From contig MPNE01000002.1 in assembly GCA_002238865.1 (NCBI GenBank), positions 124,001-188,000 on the forward strand: a DNA stretch of 64,000 bases, read 5' to 3'. A program made the position numbers and the translations under genes. This DNA comes from Gemmatimonadetes bacterium bin94. Its GTDB lineage: Bacteria; Gemmatimonadota; Gemmatimonadetes; Longimicrobiales; Gaopeijiaceae. The notes beneath the pieces were generated by a model that was given only the letters and a program-made list of their open reading frames with translations, made no database searches and was not told the origin of the DNA. Below are positions 32,108-41,245 of this stretch, piece by piece (the stretch's first letter is position 1; each line of letters begins with the position of its first letter).

Positions 32108-33721
32108 GTGAAGTACATGACCCGCCGTTTTCCGGTCCCGGCCTCCCTGATCGTTCCGGCAGTCCTGGTCTCGTGCACGTCGACGGAGCGCACAGCCGAC
32201 CTCCTTCTGCTGGGGGGCTCGGTGCTGGACGGCTCGGGGAGCGAGGCCGTCGAGGCGGACATCTCGATAACGGGAGACCGTATCAGCTTCGTCGGGGACG
32301 CCACCGGCACCAGTGCAACAGCATCCGACACGGTCGACGCGACCGGGCTGATCGTAGCGCCCGGCTTCATCGACATGCACTCGCACGCCGAACTGGATGC
32401 GGACCACGGGCGCGACGCACGCGCGTTTCTGTACCAGGGGATAACCACGGTCGCACTTGGCATGGACGGAGGTGGCAGTCCCGATGTGGCCGAACAGCTT
32501 GCGTCGTGGACGGCGAACGGGATCGGAGTGAACGCGTTCTACTTCGTCGGCCACAATGCCGTGCGGCGACGAGTGATGGGGATGGACGACCGGGCACCCT
32601 CGGCGGACGAACTCGACGCGATGAGGGAACTGGTTCGCCGTGGCATGGAGGGCGGAGCCCACGGGCTGTCCTCGGGGCTGTTCTACCTGCCGGGCAACTA
32701 CGCCGACACGGAAGAGGTCATCGAGCTGAACCGTGTCGCGGCCGAGTACCCGGGGTCGATCTACGATACCCATGACCGGGATCTCGGCGCGGCCTATCCG
32801 CCCTTTGGCTACCTGGAATCGATCGCAGAGGGAATCCGCATCGGCGAGGAGGCCGGCACAAAGGTCATCTTCAGCCATTTCAACGCCCAGGGAGCGCACA
32901 ACTACGGGCGTGCGCCGGAGGGAGCAGCCCTGATCGAGGCCGCCCGCGCCCGGGGAGTCGACGTCGCGGGGGCACACCACTCCTACACGGCAACCCAGTC
33001 GAACCTGCGTTCGTACACGATCCCGAGCTGGTTCGTGGCGGGTGGCGACACCGCGATGCTGCGGCGCTTCGACCACCCCGACACGGTGGAGATCATCGAC
33101 CGCCAGACGCGCGAGATGCTCGCGATCCGGGGCGGAGCCGATCACCTCCTCTTCGCTGACCCGCGCCCCGATCTCAACGGCAAGACCCTCCAGGATGTCG
33201 CGGATGAATGGGGGATGGAAGCCTCCGCGGCCGCACGGCGGATCCTGCGCGAAGGGAACGCAGCGGTGATGAACCTCGGTCTCTACGATGTCGAGAATGT
33301 GCGTCACCTCGCTCGGCTCGACTGGATGATGACGTGCACCGATGGGCGCGATCCCGGGCCGTCGCGACCAGTCACCCACCCCCGCGCATTCGGGTCCTTC
33401 ACGAAGAAGATCCGCGACCTCGTGCTGGACGAGCGCCTGATCACGCTGCCGCACACCATCCGTTCCATGACGGGTCTGGCGGCCGACTTCCTGGGCTGGC
33501 CCGACCGGGGGTACCTGCGCGAGGGCTACGCCGCCGACATCACCGTCCTGAACCTGGCAGCCGTCCGCGACATGGCGACGTACGAGAACCCCCACCAGTA
33601 CTCACGCGGGACCGTACACGTCCTGGTGAACGGGGAGTTCGCGATCCGGGACGGAGAAGCGACGATGGCCCTCGCGGGCCGCGCGATCGTGCGCGGAGGC
33701 GCGGACTTCGATGGGCGCTAG
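32108..33721 (+). CDS. N-acyl-D-amino-acid deacylase-like amidohydrolase (lipoprotein)
   Basis: 537 residues, GTG start. Lipobox AVLVSC. Amidohydrolase core of the D-aminoacylase type: LLLGGSVLDGSGSEAVEADI, the metal pair in PGFIDMHSHAELD, the ALGMDGGGS strand, GLSSGLFYLPG, THDRD, IFSHFNAQG and a C-terminal HTIRSMTGLAADFLGWPDRG with Asp. In relatives these enzymes release D-amino acids from N-acyl derivatives or act on D-peptides; the exact substrate here is open. Signal plus lipobox place it in the envelope, as a nutrient scavenger. Its end overlaps the next gene by 11 bases. Confidence 0.85.
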   Translation: MKYMTRRFPVPASLIVPAVLVSCTSTERTADLLLLGGSVLDGSGSEAVEADISITGDRISFVGDATGTSATASDTVDATGLIVAPGFIDMHSHAELDADHGRDARAFLYQGITTVALGMDGGGSPDVAEQLASWTANGIGVNAFYFVGHNAVRRRVMGMDDRAPSADELDAMRELVRRGMEGGAHGLSSGLFYLPGNYADTEEVIELNRVAAEYPGSIYDTHDRDLGAAYPPFGYLESIAEGIRIGEEAGTKVIFSHFNAQGAHNYGRAPEGAALIEAARARGVDVAGAHHSYTATQSNLRSYTIPSWFVAGGDTAMLRRFDHPDTVEIIDRQTREMLAIRGGADHLLFADPRPDLNGKTLQDVADEWGMEASAAARRILREGNAAVMNLGLYDVENVRHLARLDWMMTCTDGRDPGPSRPVTHPRAFGSFTKKIRDLVLDERLITLPHTIRSMTGLAADFLGWPDRGYLREGYAADITVLNLAAVRDMATYENPHQYSRGTVHVLVNGEFAIRDGEATMALAGRAIVRGGADFDGR

Positions 33722-34587
33722 CCGGCGCGGGGACGTGAGCGACGAAGTTCTCGCCTCCCGCGACGGACCGATTCTCACACTCACGCTCAACCGGCCCCAC
33801 CGCCTCAACGCGGTCAGCATGGTGCTGTACGAGCGCCTCATCGGCGAGCTGGAAGTCGCGGCTGCCGACCCGCGCGTTCGCTGCGTGATCCTGACCGGGA
33901 GCGGGCGCGCGTTCTCCGGCGGCGCCGACCTCAAGGAGCACCGCGACGCCCCGCCGTCGCGCGGGGAGCGCCGCCGCCTGTGCCCCTGCCGGCCCGCCAC
34001 AAGGAGCCCGCCGCGCCCCCCCGCCGTCGCGCGAGGAGCGCCGCCGCTACATCGAGGCGGGACAGCGCGCGTGCCATCTCGTCCAGACGATCGGGACACC
34101 GGTGGTCGCGGCCATGAACGGACACGCGATCGGCGCGGGGCTCGAGATCGCGCTGTCGGCCGACGTGGCGATCGTGGCCAGGGAGGCCAGGTTGCGGCTG
34201 CCCGAGATCGCGCTCGGCACCTTCGTGGGAGGAGGCGCCGTCTACACCCTGGCTGACCGGGTCGGCGCGCTCAAGGCCCGTGAGATCATCTTCCTGGGCG
34301 ACTTCTTCACGGGCGCCGACGCGGCCGCGATGGGGCTGGTGAACCTGGCCGTGCCGGCCGGCGACGTACTGTCCGAGGCCACGAGGTGGGCGGAGCGACT
34401 GGCCCGCCGGGCCCCGATCCCGCTCGCCGCCGCCAAACGCCTCATCGCCTCCGCGCCGGACATGTCCCGCGAAGAGGCGCTCGAGCGCGAAGCCGCCGTT
34501 CTCGACGGGATCTTCGACACGGAGGACTGGGTGGAGGGACTCGCCGCCTTCCACGCGAAGCGCCGGCCCGACTTCAAGGGTACGTGA
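33711..34587 (+). pseudogene. Enoyl-CoA hydratase/isomerase, frameshifted by a 70-bp tandem duplication
   Basis: ATG 33711 has GGAGG 11 bases upstream. The first frame gives ILTLTLNRPHRLNAVS and GSGRAFSGGADLKEHRDAPPSR, normal crotonase sequence. The continuation, EERRRYIEAGQRACHLVQ, TPVVAAMNGHAIGAGLEI and the C-terminus, lies in the next frame. A near-identical 27-mer occurs at 33951-33977 and 34021-34047. The 70-base offset is not a multiple of three, so it shifts the frame. Removing one unit restores an intact protein of about 268 residues with its oxyanion-hole segments. The gene is therefore recently broken, or this is an assembly error. Its stop overlaps the acyl-CoA synthetase start (GTGA). 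Confidence 0.85.
33951..34047 (+). repeat. Imperfect tandem duplication inside the enoyl-CoA hydratase gene
   Basis: Copies CCGCCGTCGCGCG-(G/A)-GGAGCGCCGCCGC at 33951-33977 and 34021-34047 differ at one base. The flanking sequence before each copy is also related (AAGGAGCACCGCGACGCC against AAGGAGCCCGCCGCGCC), so the duplicated unit is about 70 bases and has partly diverged. Confidence 0.8.
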
Positions 34588-36743
34588 CACTGGACCGCGT
34601 CTTCGAGCCCCGCTCGATCGTGGTTGTGGGCGCCAGCGCAAACCCCGCAAAGCGAGGCCACCAGATCCTCCGCGCCCTGGGCGAGTCCGGGTACGAGGGC
34701 CGTGTCCATGCGGTGAACCCCGCCGGCGGACAGCTGCTCGGCCACCATGTGTTCCCCTCGGTGCGGGACCTGCCCGAGGCAGCCGACCTCGCGGTGCTGT
34801 GCACTCCCGCCGCGACCACCCCGGGTCTGGTCCGCGCATGTGGCGAACGGGGTGTGGGAGGCGCGGTGGTTCTGGCCGTGGGATTCGGCGAATCGGGTCC
34901 CGCCGGGCAGCGGCTGGAGAAACAGCTCGCCGAAGCCGGCCGGGCGAGCGGCGTTCGCGTCGTCGGACCCAACACGTCGGGCCTGCTGAACCTGCGCCGC
35001 GGCGTGAACCTGATCGGAGCCCGCGGCATGCGTCCGGGCGGGATCGCGCTCCTCGTGCAGTCGGGGAACATCGCGCTGTCGCTGATGAACGAAGTCACCA
35101 ATCGGTCGCGGCTCGGAATCTCGATCTGCTGCGGCCTTGGCAACGAGGTCGATGTCGGATTCGGCGAAGTCCTCCAATACCTGGGAAGGCACGACGACAC
35201 GACCGGGGTCATCGCCCACATCGAAGGCTGCAAGGACGCGCGCGCCTTCCTCCGCGCGGCCACCGCGGTCACGCCGCACAAGCCGGTGATCGTCATCAAG
35301 TCGGGACGCACGGCCGCCGGAGCCAGGGCGGCGACTTCCCACACCGGTGCGGTCGCGGGGCCCTATGACCGCCTTCGGGCCGGTCTTGCGCAAGCCGGGG
35401 TGGTCGAGGTCTCGCGCATCGACGAGCTGTTCCACGTCACCGAGACCCTGGCGTCCCAGCCAGGCGCCCAGCCCGGCACGGGCATCGCCATCCTGTCCGA
35501 TGGCGGTGGCCAGAACACGCTCGCGGTGGATGCCCTGCAGGAGATGGGCGCCCCGCTTGCCACCCTCGGAATGGACACGCAGTCCGCCCTGAGAGCGATC
35601 CTGGGACCGGCGGCCGCCGTCCGGAACCCCGTGGACGTGGCCGGAGCGGCCGACGCGGACCCGGGAGCGTTTTCCCGTGCGCTCGATGTGCTCGCCGCCG
35701 ACCCGACGGTGGGCGTTGTCCTCGTCGTCGGCCTGTTCGGCGGCTACGGCCTTCGCTTTGCCAACCGGCTTACCGCCACCGAGACCGGCACCGCGCAATC
35801 GATGGCCGAGACGATGCGCGACTGCGGGAAGGGGCTGGTGGTCCAGTCCATCTACGCGTCGGGGCACAGTGCTCCGCTCGACGTCCTGCGCGAGAACCGC
35901 GTTCCGGTGATCGAGTCTCTCGAGGTCGCGTGCAGGGCGGTGGTGGAACTTCCGCGGCGGGGGGGCCACCTCGCCCGCGCGGACCGGTTCCGGATGGAGA
36001 GCAAATCCGAATTCATAGCCCCCCCGGATCATCGATCGATCATCAACGCGCGCAACGAGGGGCGGCTCACGCTCACCGAGGTCGAAGCGCGGGCGCTGCT
36101 TGAGGGCGCCGGAATCGCGTTCGACAGGGCCGAGGCAGCGGAGTCGGCGGAGTCGGCCGCCGTCGCCGTGGACCGGGCCGTGCGTCCCGTCGCGCTCAAA
36201 CTCCTGTCGAGGCACATCACCCACAAATCGGACGCCGGCGGCGTCGTCCTCGATGTTGCGAGCGGCGACCAGGCCCGCGCGGCCTTCAAGGCGATCACGG
36301 CCAGTGCGAGGAGCTACGCCCGCGCCAATGGCCTCCCGGATGAGGCCTATGCCGTGATGGTGTCGCCCATGCAGGTCCGGCCGGTCGCCGAACTGCTCAT
36401 CGGCGCGTGCCGCGACCCCCACCTCGGACCCGTCCTGACCATCGGGGCGGGCGGCGTCTGGGTCGAGGTTCTGCGCGATGTGGCGCACCGGGTGCTCCCG
36501 GTCGATCCCGGCGAGCTCGAAGCGATGCTGGCCGAGCTGAAGGTGAACGCGCTGCTCGCCGGGGCGCGCGGTGGTCGTCCCGTGCAGCTGAGCCCGATCG
36601 TCGCCGCGGCGGCCGCGGTCGCGGAGTGCGTGATGACGCACCGGGAGATCGAGGAGGTCGAGGTCAACCCCCTCTTCGTCTACGAGGATCGGGTGGTTCC
36701 GGTGGATGCGCGCGTGGTGCTCACGGCTGCAACACCACCTTGA
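34584..36743 (+). CDS. ADP-forming acyl-CoA synthetase (acetate--CoA ligase family)
   Basis: 719 residues, alpha and beta parts fused. The CoA-binding Rossmann domain (SIVVVGASANPAKRGHQIL) is followed by two succinyl-CoA-synthetase-like flavodoxin domains with the phosphohistidine His253 in SHTGAVAG, then an ATP-grasp domain (LLSRHITHKSDAGGVVLDV; VEVNPLFVYED). It makes ATP from acyl-CoA and ADP, or activates acids in reverse. GTG start overlapping the enoyl-CoA hydratase stop, so the two were co-translated. The 3' end overlaps the convergent alcohol dehydrogenase by 23 bases. The acyl specificity is not readable. Confidence 0.9.
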   Translation: MTLDRVFEPRSIVVVGASANPAKRGHQILRALGESGYEGRVHAVNPAGGQLLGHHVFPSVRDLPEAADLAVLCTPAATTPGLVRACGERGVGGAVVLAVGFGESGPAGQRLEKQLAEAGRASGVRVVGPNTSGLLNLRRGVNLIGARGMRPGGIALLVQSGNIALSLMNEVTNRSRLGISICCGLGNEVDVGFGEVLQYLGRHDDTTGVIAHIEGCKDARAFLRAATAVTPHKPVIVIKSGRTAAGARAATSHTGAVAGPYDRLRAGLAQAGVVEVSRIDELFHVTETLASQPGAQPGTGIAILSDGGGQNTLAVDALQEMGAPLATLGMDTQSALRAILGPAAAVRNPVDVAGAADADPGAFSRALDVLAADPTVGVVLVVGLFGGYGLRFANRLTATETGTAQSMAETMRDCGKGLVVQSIYASGHSAPLDVLRENRVPVIESLEVACRAVVELPRRGGHLARADRFRMESKSEFIAPPDHRSIINARNEGRLTLTEVEARALLEGAGIAFDRAEAAESAESAAVAVDRAVRPVALKLLSRHITHKSDAGGVVLDVASGDQARAAFKAITASARSYARANGLPDEAYAVMVSPMQVRPVAELLIGACRDPHLGPVLTIGAGGVWVEVLRDVAHRVLPVDPGELEAMLAELKVNALLAGARGGRPVQLSPIVAAAAAVAECVMTHREIEEVEVNPLFVYEDRVVPVDARVVLTAATPP

Positions 36744-37971
36744 CCGCTTTGCTGCGGCGGTGGTCGTACGCCGCTCGGAGGGCGTCCCGGTATTGCGTGA
36801 GCGGGAAGACGTGCGTGACCATGTCGCCCAGGGCATGCGAGTCGCCCGCGATCCTCTCCAGCGCGAGCTCGAAGGTGTGCCGGCGGCGCCCATCCCATTC
36901 CTCGACACCGTAGCCCACGTAGCCCTGAACCTGAAGTTCCTTCGCCCAGAGCGACGTCAGATCGAGCTTTCGGACCTGTCCGGCGCACCCCAGCAGCACG
37001 ATGCGTCCACGCGCGGACGCGAACCTTAGCGCCTGCATCAGGCTGGACTCGCTGCCCACGCAGTCGAAGACCATTTCGAAACCGCCGCCCGCGTACACCT
37101 CGTCGCCGACCACCGGCATGTACGCTTGTGCCCCGGTCTCGACAAGCGCTTGCCGGGCCTCGTTCCCCGGCGTGACCGTCTCGTCAGCGCCGAGCATCCG
37201 GGCCAGGGATACCTCGTGGGGACGCTTGGCCTGCGCGACCAGGCGGCCGGTGTAGCCCATCGTGCGCAGAGACCAGATCGTTGCGAAGGCAATCGTGCCG
37301 CTTCCGATCACCAGGATCGGGCCGGGCGACCGAAGTGCCCGGCTGCGCAACACGCCATGCAAGCCGATCGAAAACGGCTCCGTCAGCACGGCGGTCCGGT
37401 CGGCGATGGAATCGGGCACGGCGAAGACCTGGCGCCTGTGGGCAACGATCTGTTCGCCCCAGCCGCCTGGAAGGCTCCGATGGTATCCGATGGTGAGACC
37501 GCGGGCCAGGGGGCCGTCACCCAGAGTCAACGGCCCCTCCTCGCCCGACTGCTCACACGTCGAGTGGGCGCCGGACGCGCACGAAGGGCACCACGATCCC
37601 TCGTCACGGCCCCGGGCTTCGCAGTGGAGCATCGGGTCGACCACCACGCGCTGGCCGGGGCTCACATGGGTGACACCCGGGCCGACCTCCACGACGCGGC
37701 CGAGGATCTCGTGCCCCAGCACCGCCGGAAACGAGCCGAACGGCTCCATTGCCGGACTCGATTCATAGGAAATGTTCCCCAGGTCGCTCCCGCAGATGCC
37801 GCACAGGAGCACCTCGATCCGGACCCAATCGTCCCGCGGAAGCACGGGGGCCGCTCTGTTCACCAAACCCAATCTGGAAGCGCGACCGTAGACGAAGGAC
37901 CTGCTGAATCGGCCCAGGCTTTTCGTGAGGATGTACCCGGGGATGGTTACGTTGAACTCTACGGCTTTCAC
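36721..37971 (-). CDS. Zinc-dependent alcohol dehydrogenase (MDR family)
   Basis: 416 residues. GroES-like domain with catalytic zinc ligands CGICGSD and GHE (LGHEILGRVVEVGPGV). The structural-zinc loop is expanded and contains CEARGRDEGSWCPSCASGAHSTC, read here in parts, so four cysteines are still available. Rossmann domain GSGTIAFATIWSL. GTG 37971 is chosen because the conserved sequence begins at KAVEF; a short upstream extension is possible. Divergent from the thiolase gene by 53 bases, suggesting shared control. The substrate is unknown; relatives oxidise secondary alcohols, polyols or threonine. Confidence 0.85.
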   Translation of the reverse strand: MKAVEFNVTIPGYILTKSLGRFSRSFVYGRASRLGLVNRAAPVLPRDDWVRIEVLLCGICGSDLGNISYESSPAMEPFGSFPAVLGHEILGRVVEVGPGVTHVSPGQRVVVDPMLHCEARGRDEGSWCPSCASGAHSTCEQSGEEGPLTLGDGPLARGLTIGYHRSLPGGWGEQIVAHRRQVFAVPDSIADRTAVLTEPFSIGLHGVLRSRALRSPGPILVIGSGTIAFATIWSLRTMGYTGRLVAQAKRPHEVSLARMLGADETVTPGNEARQALVETGAQAYMPVVGDEVYAGGGFEMVFDCVGSESSLMQALRFASARGRIVLLGCAGQVRKLDLTSLWAKELQVQGYVGYGVEEWDGRRRHTFELALERIAGDSHALGDMVTHVFPLTQYRDALRAAYDHRRSKAVKVVLQP

Positions 37972-38024
37972 TGGCTGTCCGTTGATGCGGTGTCCGGTCG
38001 AAGGTGGTAAGGTTGAGGTTTCCC

Positions 38025-39299
38025 ATGAAGACTGCAATCATTTCCGGGTGCCGCACCCCCTTCACCAGGGCGGGCACCCACTTCGCGCGTCTCACCGCCA
38101 TCGACCTCGGTCGGCACGCTGTCACCGAACTGTTGGCGCGCACGGACATCCCCCCCGAGACTGTCGAGCACCTGGTGTACGGCACGGTGGTGCACGACCC
38201 GCAGGCCCCCAACATGGCTCGCGAAGTCGGGCTGGGGACGCTGCCGGAGAACACGCCCGCGGTGACGGTGTCGCGTGCGTGCGCGTCCGCAAACCAGGCC
38301 ATCTCCGACGGTGTCAACCTGATCGAGAGCGGCTATGCGGGCGCGGTGATCACCGGTGGCTCGGAGTGCCTGTCGCGCATCCCCATCCTCGCGTCGGACC
38401 GGCTGTCCAGAACGCTGGTCTCGGCCTCCCGAGCCAGGACCCTCGGCGCCCGGATCCGGGTGTTTTCCAGGATTCGGCCACGCGATCTCGTCCCGGTGGC
38501 TCCGGCCATCGCGGAGTACTCCACGGGCGAGACAATGGGCGCAGCGGCCGAGCGCATGGCCAAGGAGAACGGCATCGCGCGGCAGGATCAGGACCGATGG
38601 GCGCTGGGGTCGCACATGAAGGCGCACGCCGGGGCCGAAGACGGCCGGCTTACCGCGGAGATCGCACCGGTCTACGTTGCGCCCCGCTACAAGGACATCG
38701 TCGAGCGGGACAATGGTATCCGACCGGATACGTCCATGGACGCACTGTCCGGGCTGCGTCCCGTGTTCGACCGGAGATTCGGCTCCGTGACCGCGGGCAA
38801 CGCCTCACCCCTGACGGACGGCGCGTCGGCGGTGCTGCTCATGTCTCCCGACCGGGCGCGAGATCTTGGGTTGAAACCGCTGGGCTACGTCCGCAGCTAC
38901 GCCTTCAGCGCGCTCGACCCTGGGGGGCAGCTGCTCCAGGGGCCCGCCTACGCCGTCCCCGTCGCACTGGACCGGGCCGGGATCACGATGGCCGACATCG
39001 ACCTGCTCGAGATGCATGAAGCCTTCGCCGCCCAGGTGCTGTCCAACCTACAGGCCCTGGACTCGGACGGCTTCTGCCGCAAGGAACTCGGTCGCCCGGG
39101 CCGCGTGGGTCACCCCGATCCGGACGCGATCAACGTCATGGGAGGCTCGATCGCCATAGGCCACCCCTTCGGCGCGACGGGGGGCCGCCTGACGATCACC
39201 CTGCTGAACGAATTGAAGCGGCGGGACGGACAGTTCGGCCTGGTTACCGTGTGTGCAGCCGGCGGGATGGGCTTCGCGATGGTGCTGGAGCGGGCGTAG
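38025..39299 (+). CDS. Thiolase (acetyl-CoA acyltransferase, FadI/FadA-like)
   Basis: 424 residues. ATG 38025 with TGAGGT 6-7 bases upstream. The nucleophile is Cys86 in VSRACASANQAI; LEMHEAFAAQ, GHPFGATGGR and CAAGGMGFAMVLE carry the other active-site His and Cys. The length and the loop after residue 125 resemble FadI (long-chain 3-ketoacyl-CoA thiolase) rather than biosynthetic PhaA. It would cleave 3-ketoacyl-CoA to acetyl-CoA, in line with the adjacent enoyl-CoA hydratase and acyl-CoA synthetase, although no acyl-CoA dehydrogenase or hydroxyacyl-CoA dehydrogenase is in the window. Confidence 0.92.
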   Translation: MKTAIISGCRTPFTRAGTHFARLTAIDLGRHAVTELLARTDIPPETVEHLVYGTVVHDPQAPNMAREVGLGTLPENTPAVTVSRACASANQAISDGVNLIESGYAGAVITGGSECLSRIPILASDRLSRTLVSASRARTLGARIRVFSRIRPRDLVPVAPAIAEYSTGETMGAAAERMAKENGIARQDQDRWALGSHMKAHAGAEDGRLTAEIAPVYVAPRYKDIVERDNGIRPDTSMDALSGLRPVFDRRFGSVTAGNASPLTDGASAVLLMSPDRARDLGLKPLGYVRSYAFSALDPGGQLLQGPAYAVPVALDRAGITMADIDLLEMHEAFAAQVLSNLQALDSDGFCRKELGRPGRVGHPDPDAINVMGGSIAIGHPFGATGGRLTITLLNELKRRDGQFGLVTVCAAGGMGFAMVLERA

Positions 39300-39481
39300 G
39301 GGAGGCCGGGACGGGTGTCCACACTCCGCCCCGGTGCATTATACTTCTTCGGGCAGTGAGGCGGTGCCCGGACGCGTGACACGCCAACGAGGAAGCTTTT
39401 GGATACTCGACACCTTCCGTTCAGGCCTTTGTTCAACTCGCATGCGCAGGATGTCGTGTCCGGACGGGGCCAACCGGCGCC

Positions 39482-40654
39482 TTGAACGCCCCCCCGCCCT
39501 CGGCCTATGTCGCCGGTTACGCCAAAGCGCGTGCGCTCGACCGGGAGACCGCGGACAACTACATCGCACACACCCATATCGGCGATCCTGTCATGGACGA
39601 GGTCGTGGAGGACCTGGCATCGCTACCTCAGCGCCGGGTCCACGAGCTCATTCACGCAGGCATGGAGGAGGATCGCCCCGGTCTAAGGAACGCGCCGCAA
39701 TCGCTGCGCGATTTCTTTTTCGACGCGCCGCAACCCGATCCGGATTGGCTGGATCGCGATGCCTTTCAGCCGGGCATCCTGTCCTTTCAAAGAAACTCCG
39801 TCCTCGTCCTCTCGGCCTTCGTAGCGGGCGTGCTGGTCGACGGCTTCTCCACGCTGATAAGCAAGTCGTTCGTGCAGACCGGGCGGATATTCGACAACGG
39901 TGTCTGGCGGCTCAAGCAGAACAACCGCCATCAGGTGGAGATCTTCCTGCCCGGCGGGCTGGAACGGTACGGCGAGGGGTGGAAGCTGTCGGTCCGCATC
40001 CGGTTCGTCCACGCGCAGGTTCGGAGACTGCTGGGCCAGACGGACGAATGGGAGCACGACGCATGGGGCGTTCCGCTCAGCGCCGCGCACATGGGCTACG
40101 CGGTCGCCTGCTTCGCGGCCCGCACCGTCAAGCACTCGGAGTCGCTGGGCGCGCGGTACAGCCCGGAGGAGCGGGCCGGCTTCCACGACGTGTGGCGTTA
40201 CGCCGGCTACCTCATGGGCATCCCGGAGACCATCCTCTTCACCGACGAGGAGCACGCGCTGCACCTGTACCGGATCGGCTCCGTTTGCGAGCCCCCTCCG
40301 ACCGATGACGCGATCATCATGACCAATGCGCTGATCAACTCCGCCCCGCTGGTCGCGAACATCGATGATCCGGCGGAACGGCGCAAGCTGGTCAACAAGG
40401 TCATCTACCCGGTTTCCCGGGCGCTCGTGGGCAACGGTCTTTCCGACCAACTGAGGTTCCCCAGGACGAGGGGAATGCCGTTCCCCTTGCTCGCGTACCG
40501 GATCGACCAGCGCCTGCAGCGGATGAGGGCCTGGACAAGGAAGGGAGGATTCCAGGTTTTTGCGGACCTTCTTGGGGCGTCAGCCTATGAGGCGGCCGGT
40601 CTCAGCTACCGGCTGCCCGACCACGCCCACGACGAACGGTCCACCCAGTGGTGA
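39482..40654 (+). CDS. Oxygenase MpaB/DUF2236 family protein
   Basis: 390 residues from TTG 39482; no clear Shine-Dalgarno, so the start is uncertain. DUF2236 features: GDPVMDEVVEDLASLP, a hydrophobic helix VLVLSAFVAGVLVDGF, and the family phrase VRIRFVHAQVRRLL, whose arginine and histidine lie near the haem in latex-clearing protein and in MpaB. WGVPLSAAHMGYAVACF is also typical. Expected to be a haem-b-dependent oxygenase acting on a hydrophobic substrate such as an isoprenoid; that is family inference. It stands alone, with a 182-base upstream region holding no gene, and converges on the membrane protein at 40739. Confidence 0.8.
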   Translation: MNAPPPSAYVAGYAKARALDRETADNYIAHTHIGDPVMDEVVEDLASLPQRRVHELIHAGMEEDRPGLRNAPQSLRDFFFDAPQPDPDWLDRDAFQPGILSFQRNSVLVLSAFVAGVLVDGFSTLISKSFVQTGRIFDNGVWRLKQNNRHQVEIFLPGGLERYGEGWKLSVRIRFVHAQVRRLLGQTDEWEHDAWGVPLSAAHMGYAVACFAARTVKHSESLGARYSPEERAGFHDVWRYAGYLMGIPETILFTDEEHALHLYRIGSVCEPPPTDDAIIMTNALINSAPLVANIDDPAERRKLVNKVIYPVSRALVGNGLSDQLRFPRTRGMPFPLLAYRIDQRLQRMRAWTRKGGFQVFADLLGASAYEAAGLSYRLPDHAHDERSTQW

Positions 40655-40738
40655 ACGGCCCGTAGGAGGCTCGTTGAAGAGACGCGCCCCGCGGCAAGAT
40701 CTGCCGGCGCTGGACGCGGCGTTTCACGGCAGGCCGCC

Positions 40739-41245
40739 CTACCTGCGCATCGCAACTTCGATCCGCCCTGCCAGCCTGCGAGAGAAACGCGACCCTACGT
40801 AGATCGACTTGCCGTTGCGCAGCACGACCTTGACGGCCTGGTTGCCGCGGATGGTCCACGCCGTCTTCCCCCCTCTCCAGCGCACCCCCCAGCCGCCGAA
40901 CTCGCGGATCGGGCTGTACGTCACCCCGCGGACCGACTCCACTTCCGTGTACGGGATTCGCTTGCGCAGCATGTGGACCGGTCCGAAGGCGACAAAGAGG
41001 TGGTCGGCTCGCACTTCCACGTCCAGGCACATGAACAGCGCCGTCATGAGGATCGGGAAGAGGGCAAGAAGACCCAGACCCAGAGTCGACATGGTCGAGT
41101 CGACGAAGGGCGCACCCGTGACCGCTTCCTGATATGCCCCGTGCGCCACCGTCCCGGCACCCAACAGGCAGGCGCCCCAGATCAGCACCCAGACCCACGC
41201 GGGCGCCCAGGTTCGTTCACGGTAGTGCGTTTGACGCTCGTTCAT
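40739..41245 (-). CDS. Small membrane protein with PH-like domain, function unknown
   Basis: 168 residues. Two TM helices (WVWVLIWGACLLGAGTVAHGAY and LGLGLLALFPILMTALFMCL, around residues 18-70) are followed by a beta-rich domain (VRADHLFVAFGPVHMLRKRIPYTEVESVRG; KVVLRNGKSIYVGSRF) that looks like bacterial PH domains. The ATG overlaps the stop of the FAD-subunit gene (ATGA), so it is the last gene of the molybdenum hydroxylase operon. No enzymatic motif is seen. Confidence 0.7.
   Translation of the reverse strand: MNERQTHYRERTWAPAWVWVLIWGACLLGAGTVAHGAYQEAVTGAPFVDSTMSTLGLGLLALFPILMTALFMCLDVEVRADHLFVAFGPVHMLRKRIPYTEVESVRGVTYSPIREFGGWGVRWRGGKTAWTIRGNQAVKVVLRNGKSIYVGSRFSRRLAGRIEVAMRR

Noticed and set aside
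34242-36908. Long open frame of 888 codons antisense to the acyl-CoA synthetase, and similar long antisense frames at 1667-3409, 16485-18977 and 58461-59825
   Set aside because: Their translations are low-complexity Arg/Gly/His-rich sequence without any domain, and they lie exactly opposite well-supported genes. High GC content makes such shadow frames common.
39330-39350. TATAAT on the minus strand near 39340
   Set aside because: No gene starts downstream on that strand within a useful distance and no -35 is visible.
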